Source: Superficieibacter sp. HKU1 | Lineage (GTDB): Bacteria; Pseudomonadota; Gammaproteobacteria; Enterobacterales; Enterobacteriaceae | Reading direction: 5' to 3' | NCBI RefSeq assembly: GCF_029319185.1 | Contig: NZ_CP119754.1 | Span: 2,108,001-2,172,000, forward strand | DNA length: 64,000 bases | Part shown: positions 19,341 through 28,676 of the stretch, piece after piece | How the letters are laid out: each line of letters begins with the position of its first letter | Position numbering within the stretch: the stretch's first letter is position 1 | Made by a program: the position numbers and the translations under genes | The notes under the pieces: generated by a model | The model's input: the letters and a program-made list of their open reading frames with translations, nothing else | Told to the model about the DNA's origin: nothing | The model's database searches: none

Positions 19341-20078
19341 ATGACGTCTACAGCTTCATCCTCTTCACGCTCCTCCACACGTTCACCCGTCGTGGTGGCA
19401 CTCGATTATGATAACCGTGACAACGCGCTGGCATTTGTTGACCGTATCGACCCGCAGGATTGTCGCCTTAAAGTGGGCAAGGAGATGTTTACCCGCTTTG
19501 GCCCGCAGCTGGTCCGCGATCTCCAGCAGCGCGGCTTTGATGTGTTTCTCGATCTGAAGTTTCATGATATCCCCAACACCACCGCCAGGGCCGTTGCGGC
19601 GGCGGCCGATCTTGGCGTCTGGATGGTCAACGTCCATGCAACGGGCGGGGCGCGGATGATGAATGCCGCACGCGAAGCGCTGCTGCCGTTTGGTAATGAT
19701 GCGCCGCTGCTTATTGCCGTTACGGTACTGACCAGTATGGAAAGCAGCGATTTGGCCGATCTGGGCGTGACGTTGTCACCAACCGACTATGCCGCGAAGC
19801 TTGCTCATCTGACGCAGCAGTGTGGCCTGGATGGCGTCGTCTGTTCCGCACAGGAAGCGGTGCGCTTTAAGCAGGAGTTAGGCCGCGCGTTTAAATTGAT
19901 TACGCCGGGGATCCGCCCGCAGGGTAGCGATGCCGGCGATCAGCGCCGAATTATGACGCCGGAGCAGGCACAGGCTGCGGGCGTGGATTATATGGTGATT
20001 GGTCGCCCGGTGACCCAGTCCGCCGATCCTTTACATACTTTACGCACTATCAATGCATCGTTACGTACGGAGGCATAA
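19341..20078 (+). CDS. pyrF: Orotidine 5'-phosphate decarboxylase
   Basis: 245 residues from the ATG at 19341 (AGGAAGG upstream); a longer in-frame reading from 19248 extends into leader DNA and lacks homology. It makes UMP from OMP. The catalytic DxKxxD signature is in FLDLKFHDIPNT, and the phosphate-binding end is TPGIRPQGSDAGDQRR and VIGRPVTQS. Its stop overlaps the yciH start (TAATG), so the two are coupled. Confidence 0.97.
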   Translation: MTSTASSSSRSSTRSPVVVALDYDNRDNALAFVDRIDPQDCRLKVGKEMFTRFGPQLVRDLQQRGFDVFLDLKFHDIPNTTARAVAAAADLGVWMVNVHATGGARMMNAAREALLPFGNDAPLLIAVTVLTSMESSDLADLGVTLSPTDYAAKLAHLTQQCGLDGVVCSAQEAVRFKQELGRAFKLITPGIRPQGSDAGDQRRIMTPEQAQAAGVDYMVIGRPVTQSADPLHTLRTINASLRTEA

Positions 20079-20407
20079 TGAACGATTCTGCTAACTCCCG
20101 GCTGGTATATTCTACAGAAACGGGCCGTATTAATGAGCCTGCTGCCGCACCCGAGCGGCCCAAAGGGGATGGTATTGTGCGCATTCAGCGCCAGACCAGC
20201 GGACGCAAAGGCAAAGGCGTATGCGTAATTACCGGCATTGATGCCGATGACGCAACGCTGAATAAACTCGCCGCTGAGTTAAAGAAAAAATGCGGTTGTG
20301 GCGGCGCGCTGAAAGAGGGCGTCATTGAAATCCAGGGTGATAAGCGGGATCTGCTTAAATCGCTTCTTGAAGCGAAAGGAATGAAAGTCAAACTGGCAGG
20401 CGGGTAA
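20078..20407 (+). CDS. yciH: YciH, SUI1/eIF1-like protein
   Basis: 109 residues. The SUI1 domain covers about residues 35-105, with GRKGKGVCVITGI and KKKCGCGGALKEGVIEIQGD. It is the bacterial relative of eukaryotic initiation factor eIF1; E. coli YciH can discriminate against non-canonical initiation complexes in vitro and has been linked to stress translation. It overlaps pyrF by one base and ends in a hairpin. Confidence 0.94.
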   Translation: MNDSANSRLVYSTETGRINEPAAAPERPKGDGIVRIQRQTSGRKGKGVCVITGIDADDATLNKLAAELKKKCGCGGALKEGVIEIQGDKRDLLKSLLEAKGMKVKLAGG

Positions 20408-20417
20408 TGAAACGACC

Positions 20418-20442
20418 GAACCACGGTATAAAACCGTGGTTC
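20418..20442 (+). terminator. Hairpin after pyrF-yciH
   Basis: GAACCACGG and CCGTGGTTC make a nine-base-pair stem with a seven-base loop, eleven bases after the yciH stop. The following GTATATAG is AT-rich rather than a U tract. Confidence 0.7.
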
Positions 20443-20494
20443 GTATATAGGATGCGTTATTTGCGATAAAATAACGCAGAATATATCAGCACTA

Positions 20495-20713
20495 TTATTT
20501 GCTGACCTGATGACCGATAACACCACCCACTGCTGCGCCGCCCAGCGTACCCAGTGCGCTGCCGTCAGAGAGTACCGCACCACCGATAGCACCCGCACCG
20601 GCCCCCAGAGCCGTATTACGGTCGCGTTTAGACCAGTTCGAACATGCGCTCAGAGATATTGCTACGGTCACAGCCAGAACCACAGCGGCCATTTTTTTAC
20701 TCGTTAAGTTCAT
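20495..20713 (-). CDS. osmB: Osmotically inducible lipoprotein OsmB
   Basis: 72 residues from the second of two adjacent ATGs, which gives the E. coli length and better spacing to AGGAG. It is a signal peptide ending in a lipobox LSAC with Cys near residue 24, so a lipidated protein. The following Ser makes outer-membrane sorting likely. The rest is a Gly/Ala-rich glycine-zipper region (GAGAGAIGGAVL, GGAAVGGVIGH). In E. coli it is induced by high osmolarity and stationary phase. Confidence 0.94.
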   Translation of the reverse strand: MNLTSKKMAAVVLAVTVAISLSACSNWSKRDRNTALGAGAGAIGGAVLSDGSALGTLGGAAVGGVIGHQVSK

Positions 20714-20758
20714 CATACCTTCTCCTGAATAATTGATTCATGGAAGAATTTCCCTTTT

Positions 20759-20765
20759 ATTATAG
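20759..20765 (-). promoter_or_regulatory. Probable osmB -10 element
   Basis: The minus strand reads CTATAAT followed by AAAAG, 46-52 bases upstream of the osmB start. It has the CTATA-type -10 favoured by sigma-S, in keeping with known osmB control. No good -35 is visible. Confidence 0.45.
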
Positions 20766-20967
20766 CTGCTAGCCATAATATTGGGGCCGTCCATGAGTAT
20801 TGTTGTGCAGGTGTAAAAAAATCACGCAGGTGATCGTTCTGGCCTGTCGTTTCGTTAAGCTAATTCTAGGTGTTTCCCCTTGATCAGACAGGTAAAAACT
20901 CTTAATTAGCGTCCAGGATAAATCTTAGAGAAGGGCAGCAGCCCGCCTTCAGGCAGGCTGCAGGCAA

Positions 20968-21717
20968 TCAGGCATGATTAACGATATCGACGTGCAGACC
21001 AGACTGAACTAACTGAAGGCGCATTTCTTCGCTCAGACCGGCGTCTGTCACCAGCCGGTGAAGATGTGTGGACGGACCTAATGGATAGGGATGGATGGCA
21101 CCAAACTTTGAACTATCAGAAAGAACGATCGTTTCACCGCCTTTTTCCAGCACCGCGTTCACAACATCTGCCCGCATCATATCGCGTCCGGTGAAGCCCG
21201 TATCGGGATGCCAGCCGTCAATACCAATAAACGCTTTATGAAAGTGGACGTTCTGCGCATAGAAACGCGTGAGAGGGCCAACCATACTTTCACTGGTCTT
21301 CTGATAAATGCCGCCAAGAAGGATGACTTCGCCGGGGCTGTCTTTCAGCAAGTGTGCAATATAGCTACTCACCGTTACAATAGTGGTTGCTTTAGTCTCA
21401 GCCAGAATACGTGCCAGTAACGCGTTGCAGCTTCCGTTTTCAATAAACACTGTCTCGCCGGGCGCCACCAGTGAAGACGCAAACTCGGCTATGTCGTGTT
21501 TCTGGGAGAAATTACTGAGCATGCGCGTTTCGACATTATCATTATCAAGCGGTACAGCGGCACCGTGCTGTCGGCGCAAATAACTCTGCTTTTCCAGTAA
21601 TGTCAGATCATGGCGAATAGTGACTTCCGAGACGTTAAGCGTTTTTGCGAGTTCAGAAACGCTCATTCGTCCCTTATCGGTGACCATTTGAATAATATTG
21701 TGTTGTCGGGCATTCAT
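20968..21717 (-). CDS. yciT: DeoR-family transcriptional regulator YciT
   Basis: 249 residues. The N-terminal helix-turn-helix (RMSVSELAKTLNVSEVTIRHDL) is followed by LEKQSYLRRQHGAAV. The C-terminal sugar-phosphate-sensing DeoRC domain includes FIENGSCNALLARIL, FIGIDGW and VLSDSSKFG. The effector and targets are not evident from the sequence. E. coli YciT has been tied to osmotic-stress genes. It is separated from osmB by about 250 bases, and yciZ lies 50 bases upstream on the same strand. Confidence 0.92.
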   Translation of the reverse strand: MNARQHNIIQMVTDKGRMSVSELAKTLNVSEVTIRHDLTLLEKQSYLRRQHGAAVPLDNDNVETRMLSNFSQKHDIAEFASSLVAPGETVFIENGSCNALLARILAETKATTIVTVSSYIAHLLKDSPGEVILLGGIYQKTSESMVGPLTRFYAQNVHFHKAFIGIDGWHPDTGFTGRDMMRADVVNAVLEKGGETIVLSDSSKFGAIHPYPLGPSTHLHRLVTDAGLSEEMRLQLVQSGLHVDIVNHA

Positions 21718-21767
21718 AGTCGTAACGTCACGTCCCTTGTTATGTATTCAGCATGAGTAGCCTGATG

Positions 21768-21950
21768 TTAAATTTCCCAGGGTGATTTTGGCGAGCCTTG
21801 TTCACCAGACTGTTCGCGATTCGACTGTACCAGCAGCTCAGCTTTAAGAATTTCTAAGTTATGGATAGCCGAGTGGTAATCACCAGCAACCAGGATATCA
21901 AGCACGGTATCAATACGCTGTGCCACATTCTGCAGATTAAGATCGGCCAT
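21768..21950 (-). CDS. yciZ: Small UPF0509-family protein YciZ
   Basis: 60 residues. The first 40 (NVAQRIDTVLDILVAGDYHSAIHNLEILKAELL) are conserved and predicted helical; the tail is polar and variable. E. coli has the same gene between yciT and pdeR. Function is unknown. The start is supported by an AGGTTACATC leader just upstream, though the ribosome-binding site is weak. Confidence 0.85.
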   Translation of the reverse strand: MADLNLQNVAQRIDTVLDILVAGDYHSAIHNLEILKAELLVQSNREQSGEQGSPKSPWEI

Positions 21951-22028
21951 GATGTAACCTTTATCAAAAAGTGAGTAAATTTAATGATGCAAAAATTGAG
22001 GATAAAAGAAAAGTAAAAAAATCTTCTA

Positions 22029-24020
22029 TTAATGGATAACTCTTGTTTGATACTCCTGATACCATTTTTCAAATGCATCCGCTGGCATGGGTCTGGCAAA
22101 TAAGAACCCCTGTCTTTCGTTGACACCATTTCGGGTGAGGAAAATATCCTCCTTTTTGGTTTCCACCCCTTCAGCAATAACCCGCAGCTGAAGCGCCTGG
22201 GCGAAGGCGATAATGGCTCTGACCAACGATTGCGACACCGCCTGTTTATGCACATTGCGAACAAAACTTTGATCCAGTTTGATGGCATTAATAGGAAAAT
22301 GCGCAAGTTTAGAAAGGGATGAATACCCTGTACCAAAATCATCAAGATGGATTTGCGCCCCTAACTGGCTGAATTGCTCAATGACCGAGTGGGCCTGCTC
22401 GGCGTTTTCAATCAGGCAGCTTTCGGTAAGCTCGACATCAATCGGGCAGTCGTCAAAATGAAATTCTTTTAACGCCTGAATAAGGTCGCTAAAAATCGAC
22501 TGATCCGCTAACTGGCGAGCCGAAACGTTGACCGCGACGCGCAGATGAATGCCCTTATCACGCCAGGCCGCGACCTGGCGTACGACCTCCAGCATAACCC
22601 AGCGCCCCAGAGGCACAATAAGACCAGACTCTTCGGCATAGGTAATAAACTCCTGCGGCGGGATCGGTCCACGCTCAGGCGACTGCCAGCGGACCAGCGC
22701 CTCCAGACTATGCACCTCACCATCCCAGTCAATTTTGGGTTGATAATGAATATGCAACTGCATACTATCCAGCGCCTTACGCAGGTTAGTATCCAGCCAT
22801 AAATATTCAAATACCCGCTGATTCATTTCCGGGGCGAACACGCAGAATTTACCCCGGCCATTCTCTTTCGCGGTATACATGGCGGTATCGGCATTGCGGA
22901 TCACGTTTTCGCGATCTTCTCCGTGCTGCGGTGCAATCGCAATGCCCAGTGAACAACTGGTATAAACCTCTATCAGGCCGATGCGGAAGGGCTGCTGAAG
23001 CTGCTGCAGAATACGCGATGACATGGCTTCCAGTGCGCCCTGTGACGTATTGGTCGCCAGAACAATAAATTCATCGCCGCCCAGTCGCGCCAGTAGCTGA
23101 TCTTTCTCCAGACAGCTTAAAATAGCCAGCGATACGGCCTGAAGCAGCCGGTCACCAAACATATGGCCGTACGCATCGTTTATTTTTTTGAAGTTATCGA
23201 GATCCAGATAAACAATACCCACTTGCGTACTACCACGCAGTTCGATGGCTTCGGCAATCAACGCCTGAATAGCGTTGCGATTCGGCAATCCGGTCACGCT
23301 GTCGGTATTAGCCAGTACCCGCAAATGCTCCTGAGCACGCCGCTCTTCAGTAATATCGGTGCCGGAACAGATAAGAAAAATTTCATTTTTACCGCTACCG
23401 CTGTGGACGAATTTATTACGAAACAGAAACAGTCGTTGCCCTTTACGGGTGTTGATCCAGCGCTCTACCTCATAAGAACTGCCGTTATTAAAAAAATCGT
23501 TAATATACTCTCTGGAGGCATTCGCTTCGCCCGGCGTCATAAAAAGATTAAAAACGCTCTGTCCTATAACTTCATGTTCTTTCTTACCAGCATATTCTTC
23601 ACTGAGACGATTAAAACGCTGAATATTACCGTGGCGGTCAAGGATAACAATAACCGAGTTAGCTTCAGACACCACCTGCTCCGCAAAGGAAAGACTCTGC
23701 GCCAGATCGCGTGCGACGGAGGACGTGTCATTCCACGCTGAACATGTGCCAGCCCATTCATCAGCGCTGACTTTCCGGCCAACCAGATGAATAGGGGTCT
23801 CACAGTTATAGAGAGTAAGCGTGACCTTCAGGCTGGACGTGATTACGCTGAGTTCACGTATCCGTGCCGCCTGCTCGGTGGAAAGGGTAATTACCTGAGT
23901 GAGCGCGGCGCTTTCATGGGCCGTCAGATGAAGCGTGTTACTGTGCGCTTTAAAGCGCCAGTGCGGGCTGGAACTCCCTGTTAAACGGGACAGAAGATTA
24001 TGCTCAGGCTCGTTTTTCAT
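22029..24020 (-). CDS. pdeR: PdeR (Gmr/YciR): cyclic-di-GMP phosphodiesterase with PAS-GGDEF-EAL domains
   Basis: 663 residues from the ATG at 24020, which has GGAGAGG directly upstream; a TTG 15 bases earlier was rejected. The PAS domain is at about 105-230 (LDRHGNIQRFNRLSEEYAG). The GGDEF domain at about 240-400 keeps the exact motif LARLGGDEF. The EAL domain at about 415-655 has EALVRWQSP, ELTES, DDFGTGYSSL and EGVET. In E. coli PdeR is the trigger enzyme that restrains DgcM and MlrA, and so csgD and curli, until c-di-GMP rises. Both output domains look intact. Confidence 0.95.
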   Translation of the reverse strand: MKNEPEHNLLSRLTGSSSPHWRFKAHSNTLHLTAHESAALTQVITLSTEQAARIRELSVITSSLKVTLTLYNCETPIHLVGRKVSADEWAGTCSAWNDTSSVARDLAQSLSFAEQVVSEANSVIVILDRHGNIQRFNRLSEEYAGKKEHEVIGQSVFNLFMTPGEANASREYINDFFNNGSSYEVERWINTRKGQRLFLFRNKFVHSGSGKNEIFLICSGTDITEERRAQEHLRVLANTDSVTGLPNRNAIQALIAEAIELRGSTQVGIVYLDLDNFKKINDAYGHMFGDRLLQAVSLAILSCLEKDQLLARLGGDEFIVLATNTSQGALEAMSSRILQQLQQPFRIGLIEVYTSCSLGIAIAPQHGEDRENVIRNADTAMYTAKENGRGKFCVFAPEMNQRVFEYLWLDTNLRKALDSMQLHIHYQPKIDWDGEVHSLEALVRWQSPERGPIPPQEFITYAEESGLIVPLGRWVMLEVVRQVAAWRDKGIHLRVAVNVSARQLADQSIFSDLIQALKEFHFDDCPIDVELTESCLIENAEQAHSVIEQFSQLGAQIHLDDFGTGYSSLSKLAHFPINAIKLDQSFVRNVHKQAVSQSLVRAIIAFAQALQLRVIAEGVETKKEDIFLTRNGVNERQGFLFARPMPADAFEKWYQEYQTRVIH

Positions 24021-24165
24021 ATCCTCTCCGCACAATAAATATGTCTCAATTAAGCGTATTTATGCCCGGCACGGTACGTGTCGACTCTTTCAGTGTGAAC
24101 GCATTTACTTTTTTTTGGCGGAAAATTTTAGAGAAATGGCAGGAACATCGCATTTGGTGGATGAA

Positions 24166-24204
24166 TAAAAAAACGGCTTCCCGTTTTCACGGTAAGCCGT
24201 TTTA
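24166..24204 (-). terminator. rnb terminator
   Basis: On the minus strand AAAACGGCTT and AAGCCGTTTT pair across a 14-base loop, and the 3' side continues into a run of U (A run at 24167-24173 on the plus strand). It lies 16 bases after the rnb stop. Confidence 0.88.
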
Positions 24205-24219
24205 TGACGCTTTCAGTAA

Positions 24220-26154
24220 TCAGACGGCTGGACGCGCGATAACGCTGCGGGTTTCCAGACGGACTTCAGCGATGGTCACGTCAATGACCTCGGTGACTTT
24301 AAAGACCACTTCACCTTTGATTTGCACGGTGCCGTTTTCCTGGCTGCAAACCAGTTCGTCACGCACGGCATGCAGGAACGGTGCCGGAATAAACGCGACC
24401 GCGCCGTTATCCACCAGACGCACGCGCATACCGCCACGGCTGATATCGATGATCTCTGCGGCAAAGCGAGTATTCGTCCCGGCGCTATCCTTCAGGAAGC
24501 GGGCATACAGCCAGTCGCCGACATCGCGTTCTGCCATGCGGTTCAGACGACGGCGTTCCGCCATCTGTACGGTAACATCCGCTTGCGGGCGGTCAACGGA
24601 TGCGCCTTTGATTACCGCTTTCAGCAGGCGATGGTTGATCATATCGCCATACTTACGAATCGGTGAGGTCCAGGTGGCATAGGCATCGAGGCCGAGACCA
24701 AAATGAGGGCCCGGTTCGACGCTGATTTCCGCGTAAGACTGGAAGCGACGAATACGGCTGTCGAGGAAGCCGGTTGGCTGGGCGTCCAGCTCGCGACGCA
24801 GCTTGCAGAAGCCTTCCAGGGTCAGCACTTCCTCGGTATCTACATGCATACCGTGCGTTTTCAGCAGGGCAGCAAGCTGCTCGCCGTTCGCCGGATCGAA
24901 ACCGGTATGAACGTTGTAGATACCAAAGCCGAGCTTATCACGCAGCACGCGGGCGGCGCAGATGTTGGCGGCAATCATCGACTCTTCAACAATGCGGTTG
25001 GCAATACGGCGAGGCTCGGCCACGATATCCAGCACTTCACCTTTCTCGCCCAGCACAAAGCGATAATCCGGACGATCTTTAAACACCAGCGCATGGTTGT
25101 GACGCCATTCGCCGCGTTTCAGGCAAATCTGGTTTAACAGGGTAATTTGCCCGGCAATACCTTCACCCGGCGGCTGCCAGCTGCCTTTACTTTCCAGCCA
25201 GTCGGAGACATTGTCATAGGCCAGCTTTGCTTTGGATTCGATGGTTGCCGCGAAGAATTCAATGTCATCTTCAATGGCGCCCTCTGCATTAACGATCATC
25301 CGGCAGGCCAGCACCGGACGAACTTCGTGTGGGCGCAGGGAGCAGAGATTATCCGACAGTTCACGGGGCAGCATCGGAATATTAAAGCCCGGCAGGTAGT
25401 TGGTAAATGCGCGCACTTTAGCGGCTTCATCCAGTTTACTGCCTTCGGCGATCCAGGCCGTCGGATCGGCTATCGCCACGGTTAATTGCAGCTTGCCGTC
25501 AGCCAGCGCTTCCGCATATAACGCATCGTCCATATCTTCGGTGCTGGCACTGTCGATGGTCACGAAGTCCAGCGCGGTTAAATCATGGCGCTCAAGACCT
25601 TCGTCCATTATTTCAGTGGCGCTGCCTTGCGGCGCGTCTTTTTCCAGATTATGGCGCGCCAGGGTGACCCACCACGGAACGAAATGATCGTCACCAAAGG
25701 TAATAAACTGCGTCAGTTCGGCATAGAAACTGCGGTCGCCCTTAAGCGGATGGCGGCGCATCTCGGCCACAGCCCAGTCGCCATTCTGAAAATCGTGCGC
25801 CACGCCGCGTTCGGCGCGACACGGAATCGCATCTTTCAGCAGGGGATGATCGGGAATAATAGAAAGACGGTCATCTTTCTTCTGAACTTTGCCGACGAAG
25901 CGGGTCAGAAAAGGCTCAACAAGCTCTTCCGGCTCCGCGTTTTCACGATCTTTTTCACTATGAATAACGGCAATAACACGGTCGCCGTGCATGACTTTTT
26001 TCATCTGCGGCGGCGGAATAAAGTAGCTTTTTTGCGCGTCGACTTCGAGGAAGCCAAAGCCCTTTTCCGTGGCTTTAACGACCCCTTCAGCACGCGGGGT
26101 CTGGGAATGTAGTTGCTGTTTAAGCTGCGCGAGCAGCGGGTTATCCTGAAGCAT
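24220..26154 (-). CDS. rnb: Exoribonuclease II
   Basis: 644 residues, as in E. coli. It is a processive 3'-5' exoribonuclease on single-stranded RNA. Two cold-shock-like domains (about 20-185) are followed by the RNB catalytic domain, with the metal-binding acidic cluster in TIDSASTEDMDDALYAE. The C-terminal S1 domain includes FIPAPFLHAV. The ATG at 26154 opens MLQDNPLLAQLKQQL, the normal N-terminus. Confidence 0.98.
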   Translation of the reverse strand: MLQDNPLLAQLKQQLHSQTPRAEGVVKATEKGFGFLEVDAQKSYFIPPPQMKKVMHGDRVIAVIHSEKDRENAEPEELVEPFLTRFVGKVQKKDDRLSIIPDHPLLKDAIPCRAERGVAHDFQNGDWAVAEMRRHPLKGDRSFYAELTQFITFGDDHFVPWWVTLARHNLEKDAPQGSATEIMDEGLERHDLTALDFVTIDSASTEDMDDALYAEALADGKLQLTVAIADPTAWIAEGSKLDEAAKVRAFTNYLPGFNIPMLPRELSDNLCSLRPHEVRPVLACRMIVNAEGAIEDDIEFFAATIESKAKLAYDNVSDWLESKGSWQPPGEGIAGQITLLNQICLKRGEWRHNHALVFKDRPDYRFVLGEKGEVLDIVAEPRRIANRIVEESMIAANICAARVLRDKLGFGIYNVHTGFDPANGEQLAALLKTHGMHVDTEEVLTLEGFCKLRRELDAQPTGFLDSRIRRFQSYAEISVEPGPHFGLGLDAYATWTSPIRKYGDMINHRLLKAVIKGASVDRPQADVTVQMAERRRLNRMAERDVGDWLYARFLKDSAGTNTRFAAEIIDISRGGMRVRLVDNGAVAFIPAPFLHAVRDELVCSQENGTVQIKGEVVFKVTEVIDVTIAEVRLETRSVIARPAV

Positions 26155-26253
26155 AATGGTGTATTTTCGTGGCCTAAGAGCGGTTGACAGTTTTACGCGA
26201 ATCTGACCCTTCCAGCAAGCGCTGTTTGCCCCTTTCCCCTGAACAATGTCGGG

Positions 26254-27390
26254 TTAAGCCGTTTCGCCCAGCGCAATCCTTAGCCGATTCAGCCAGCCGC
26301 ATAAACCGCTCCATGCAAGCAGGTTAACCGCTTGCTCAACGGAGAAGCCCTGTTCGGTAAGCGGGTTAAACTGAGCCGCGCTAAAGCGGTCTGGCGCGCG
26401 GGTCAATAACTGAACGGCCTGAATGATAGCCTGCTCGGTAGGGCGGTGTTGACTCCAGAAGGCTAACGCTTTTTCATCCCCGAAAGGGTGCTCTGTTGCG
26501 CCATCCACGTTGCCGCGCCAGGCGTTGAAACAGCTTACGCTGCCATTGATACGGGCCGTAATTAGCGCGGCCAGTCCGCTAAACGAATCCGATGGCAGGG
26601 CGCTAATGATCCTGGCCGTCGCATCAAGCGTGCGGCAATCATACACCAGTAGAGGAACCAGCCCCTCCAGCGGCGGTAGCGCCTGCCATTTCTTCAGCGT
26701 CGCAGTCTGTTCTGCGCTGGCGTGATGAGGTTCAATACCACTTATGGTGGGGCGCCACTGCGCATCCCGATCGGCAAAACGCGTCGCCAGGGCATCTTCC
26801 TGCACCGGCATGCCGGGAAGCCAGCGTACCGGGTGACCGAGCAGCGCCTGGAAGACAGACAGTACCCGTGCCTGAAAACCGATAAAGCCGGTGATTTGAT
26901 TAATCAGCACGATATCGTGAGTCGTTAGTCCCACATCTTCGAGCTGCGTCCTGGCCTGCGGGGTAATGACCGACGGCGAGCTGGCAAGTTGACGAGCATA
27001 CTGGGTAGTCTGCGCCAGGCGATGATTACTTTCACGGGAAGAGTCAGGGCCAGGTAACGGGGCCAGTCGTGCGGCATAGTGATTGCATAACCGCTGTACG
27101 CCGTAGACCTGGGCAACGGTTAAGGCGGTACTCAGACGATCGTAGGCGCTGAACGTTTGCAGGCGGGTGACCGCCACGCTATCGGGGAAAAGCAACCTTG
27201 TCAGTTCTCTGGCCGGGGCGATCCAGCTTTCACAGGCGGCAAGAAGCGACGCGGGAAGCGTAAGCTCAAGCAGGAAGCGGTCCTCAACGTGAGCGGCTTC
27301 AGGGACTAACGGCAGAACGTCTGCCGGACAGGTACTGGACTGAGTCTCATGGTACCAGTGGCTTTTGCCGGAAACGCGGCGTTGCTCCAT
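26254..27390 (-). CDS. yciW: YciW, carboxymuconolactone-decarboxylase-like protein
   Basis: 378 residues, close to E. coli YciW. The N-terminus MEQRRVSGKSHWYHETQ and the block AYDRLSTALTVAQVYGVQRLCNHYA are highly conserved. The helical fold and the family assignment point to the AhpD/CMD superfamily, but I see no CxxC peroxidase motif. E. coli work links yciW to cysteine and sulfur metabolism; the reaction is not known. It sits between rnb and fabI, each with its own spacing, so it is probably a single-gene unit. Confidence 0.88.
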   Translation of the reverse strand: MEQRRVSGKSHWYHETQSSTCPADVLPLVPEAAHVEDRFLLELTLPASLLAACESWIAPARELTRLLFPDSVAVTRLQTFSAYDRLSTALTVAQVYGVQRLCNHYAARLAPLPGPDSSRESNHRLAQTTQYARQLASSPSVITPQARTQLEDVGLTTHDIVLINQITGFIGFQARVLSVFQALLGHPVRWLPGMPVQEDALATRFADRDAQWRPTISGIEPHHASAEQTATLKKWQALPPLEGLVPLLVYDCRTLDATARIISALPSDSFSGLAALITARINGSVSCFNAWRGNVDGATEHPFGDEKALAFWSQHRPTEQAIIQAVQLLTRAPDRFSAAQFNPLTEQGFSVEQAVNLLAWSGLCGWLNRLRIALGETA

Positions 27391-27536
27391 GGGCTTTCCT
27401 TGATCTGAAGGTGGCGACCCGCGCGAATGCAGACGCTGTGCAACGGATCGTTTTAACCTGGATATCCTGGCGTAAGCGCGTGAGGGGATAAAAGAATGAA
27501 GGGTGATATTTAATAGCAGATCGGAATATAGAAGGG

Positions 27537-27565
27537 AAAACCCTCTCCGCGCGGGGCGAAGAGGG
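27537..27565 (-). terminator. fabI terminator
   Basis: On the minus strand CCCTCT and AGAGGG flank a 13-base GC-rich loop and are followed by TTTTCCCTT, eight bases beyond the fabI stop. Confidence 0.8.
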
Positions 27566-27573
27566 CAGAGAAC

Positions 27574-28362
27574 TTATTTAAGTTCCAGTTCGTTCATTGC
27601 GGCGATGCTGAAACCGCCGTCAACGTGAACCACTTCACCGGAGATACCCGCGGAGAGGTTAGAGCACAGGAACGCAGCGGAGTTACCCACGTCTTCAATG
27701 GTCACCGTACGGCGAATCGGGGTAACCGCTTCACAGTGTGCCAGCATCTTACGGAAATCTTTGATGCCTGATGCCGCCAGAGTACGGATTGGACCAGCAG
27801 AGATAGCGTTAACACGTACGCCTTCCGGGCCCATCGCGTTTGCCATATAGCGCACGTTGGCTTCCAGGGACGCTTTAGCCAGACCCATTACGTTATAGTT
27901 AGGGATCGCACGTTCTGCGCCCAGATAAGACAGGGTCAGCAAGGCAGAATCCGGGTTCAGCATGTCACGGCAGGCTTTCGCCAGCGCCACAAAGCTGTAG
28001 GCGCTGATATCGTGGGCAATCTTAAAGCCTTCACGAGTCACGGCGTTCACATAGTCGCCGTCCAGCTGGTCGCCAGGGGCGAAACCGATGGAGTGAACAA
28101 AACCGTCAAATTTCGGCCAGCTTTTCGCCAGTTCGCTGAACAGCGCGTTAATGCTCTCATCTTCAGCTACGTCACACGGCAGCACAATGCTGGAGCCCAG
28201 CTCAGCGGCAAAACCTTCCACGCGGCCTTTCAGTTTATCGTTCTGGTAGGTGAACGCCAGTTCAGCCCCTTCACGATGCATAGCCTGTGCGATACCGTAG
28301 GCAATGGAAAGTTTACTGGCGACGCCAGTGATCAGAATGCGCTTACCGGTAAGAAAACCCAT
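27574..28362 (-). CDS. fabI: Enoyl-[acyl-carrier-protein] reductase (NADH)
   Basis: 262 residues, same as E. coli. It reduces trans-2-enoyl-ACP in the last step of each fatty-acid elongation cycle and is the triclosan target. The modified SDR nucleotide site is ITGVASKLSIAYGIA. The catalytic Tyr-x6-Lys pair is YNVMGLAK. Gly93 and Phe203 positions associated with triclosan contact look like wild type (SIGFAPG, KDFRKM). It is divergent from the ADP-ribosylglycohydrolase-like gene. Confidence 0.98.
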   Translation of the reverse strand: MGFLTGKRILITGVASKLSIAYGIAQAMHREGAELAFTYQNDKLKGRVEGFAAELGSSIVLPCDVAEDESINALFSELAKSWPKFDGFVHSIGFAPGDQLDGDYVNAVTREGFKIAHDISAYSFVALAKACRDMLNPDSALLTLSYLGAERAIPNYNVMGLAKASLEANVRYMANAMGPEGVRVNAISAGPIRTLAASGIKDFRKMLAHCEAVTPIRRTVTIEDVGNSAAFLCSNLSAGISGEVVHVDGGFSIAAMNELELK

Positions 28363-28676
28363 AGCTTAAGTCCTTATTTGATTGGTGCTTATTTTGCCTG
28401 ACGTCAGGCGATGTGTTGCTTAAATAAGCGGTACGAAACCACAAACGGCCATTATAAGCTACTCCATCAGAGGAGGCTATAGGGGAGGCAGTGGATAGAG
28501 CAGTGACAGTGTCACTTAATGATTGCCCTGCCGGCTTATCCTCATACGGGAATGGCGCGTAAGCTCACTGATTCGGACATTTATGGGTGGTGTAATGTGA
28601 TCTCTCTCTGATTTTCGTCCCTGCCTACTCAGTACTATTGCACGCCTGAAATGGACCACACAACGAGACAGGGATT
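28363..28676. promoter_or_regulatory. Divergent control region, fabI / ADP-ribosylglycohydrolase-like gene, with two perfect palindromes
   Basis: 314 bases without a gene. GCCTGACGTCAGGC (28396-28409) is a perfect 14-base palindrome in the fabI leader, 34 bases before its start. AGTGACAGTGTCACT (28502-28516) is a perfect odd-centred 15-base palindrome nearer the plus-strand gene. Either could be a dimeric repressor site. I recognise neither as a known regulator's consensus. An ACAGGGATT site precedes the plus-strand ATG. Confidence 0.5.

Noticed and set aside
23163..23741. 192-codon plus-strand open frame inside pdeR
   Set aside because: Antisense to the well-conserved PAS and GGDEF coding sequence; no ribosome-binding site and no recognisable domain.
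25585..26112. 175-codon plus-strand open frame inside rnb
   Set aside because: Opposite a fully conserved RNase II; no homology seen.
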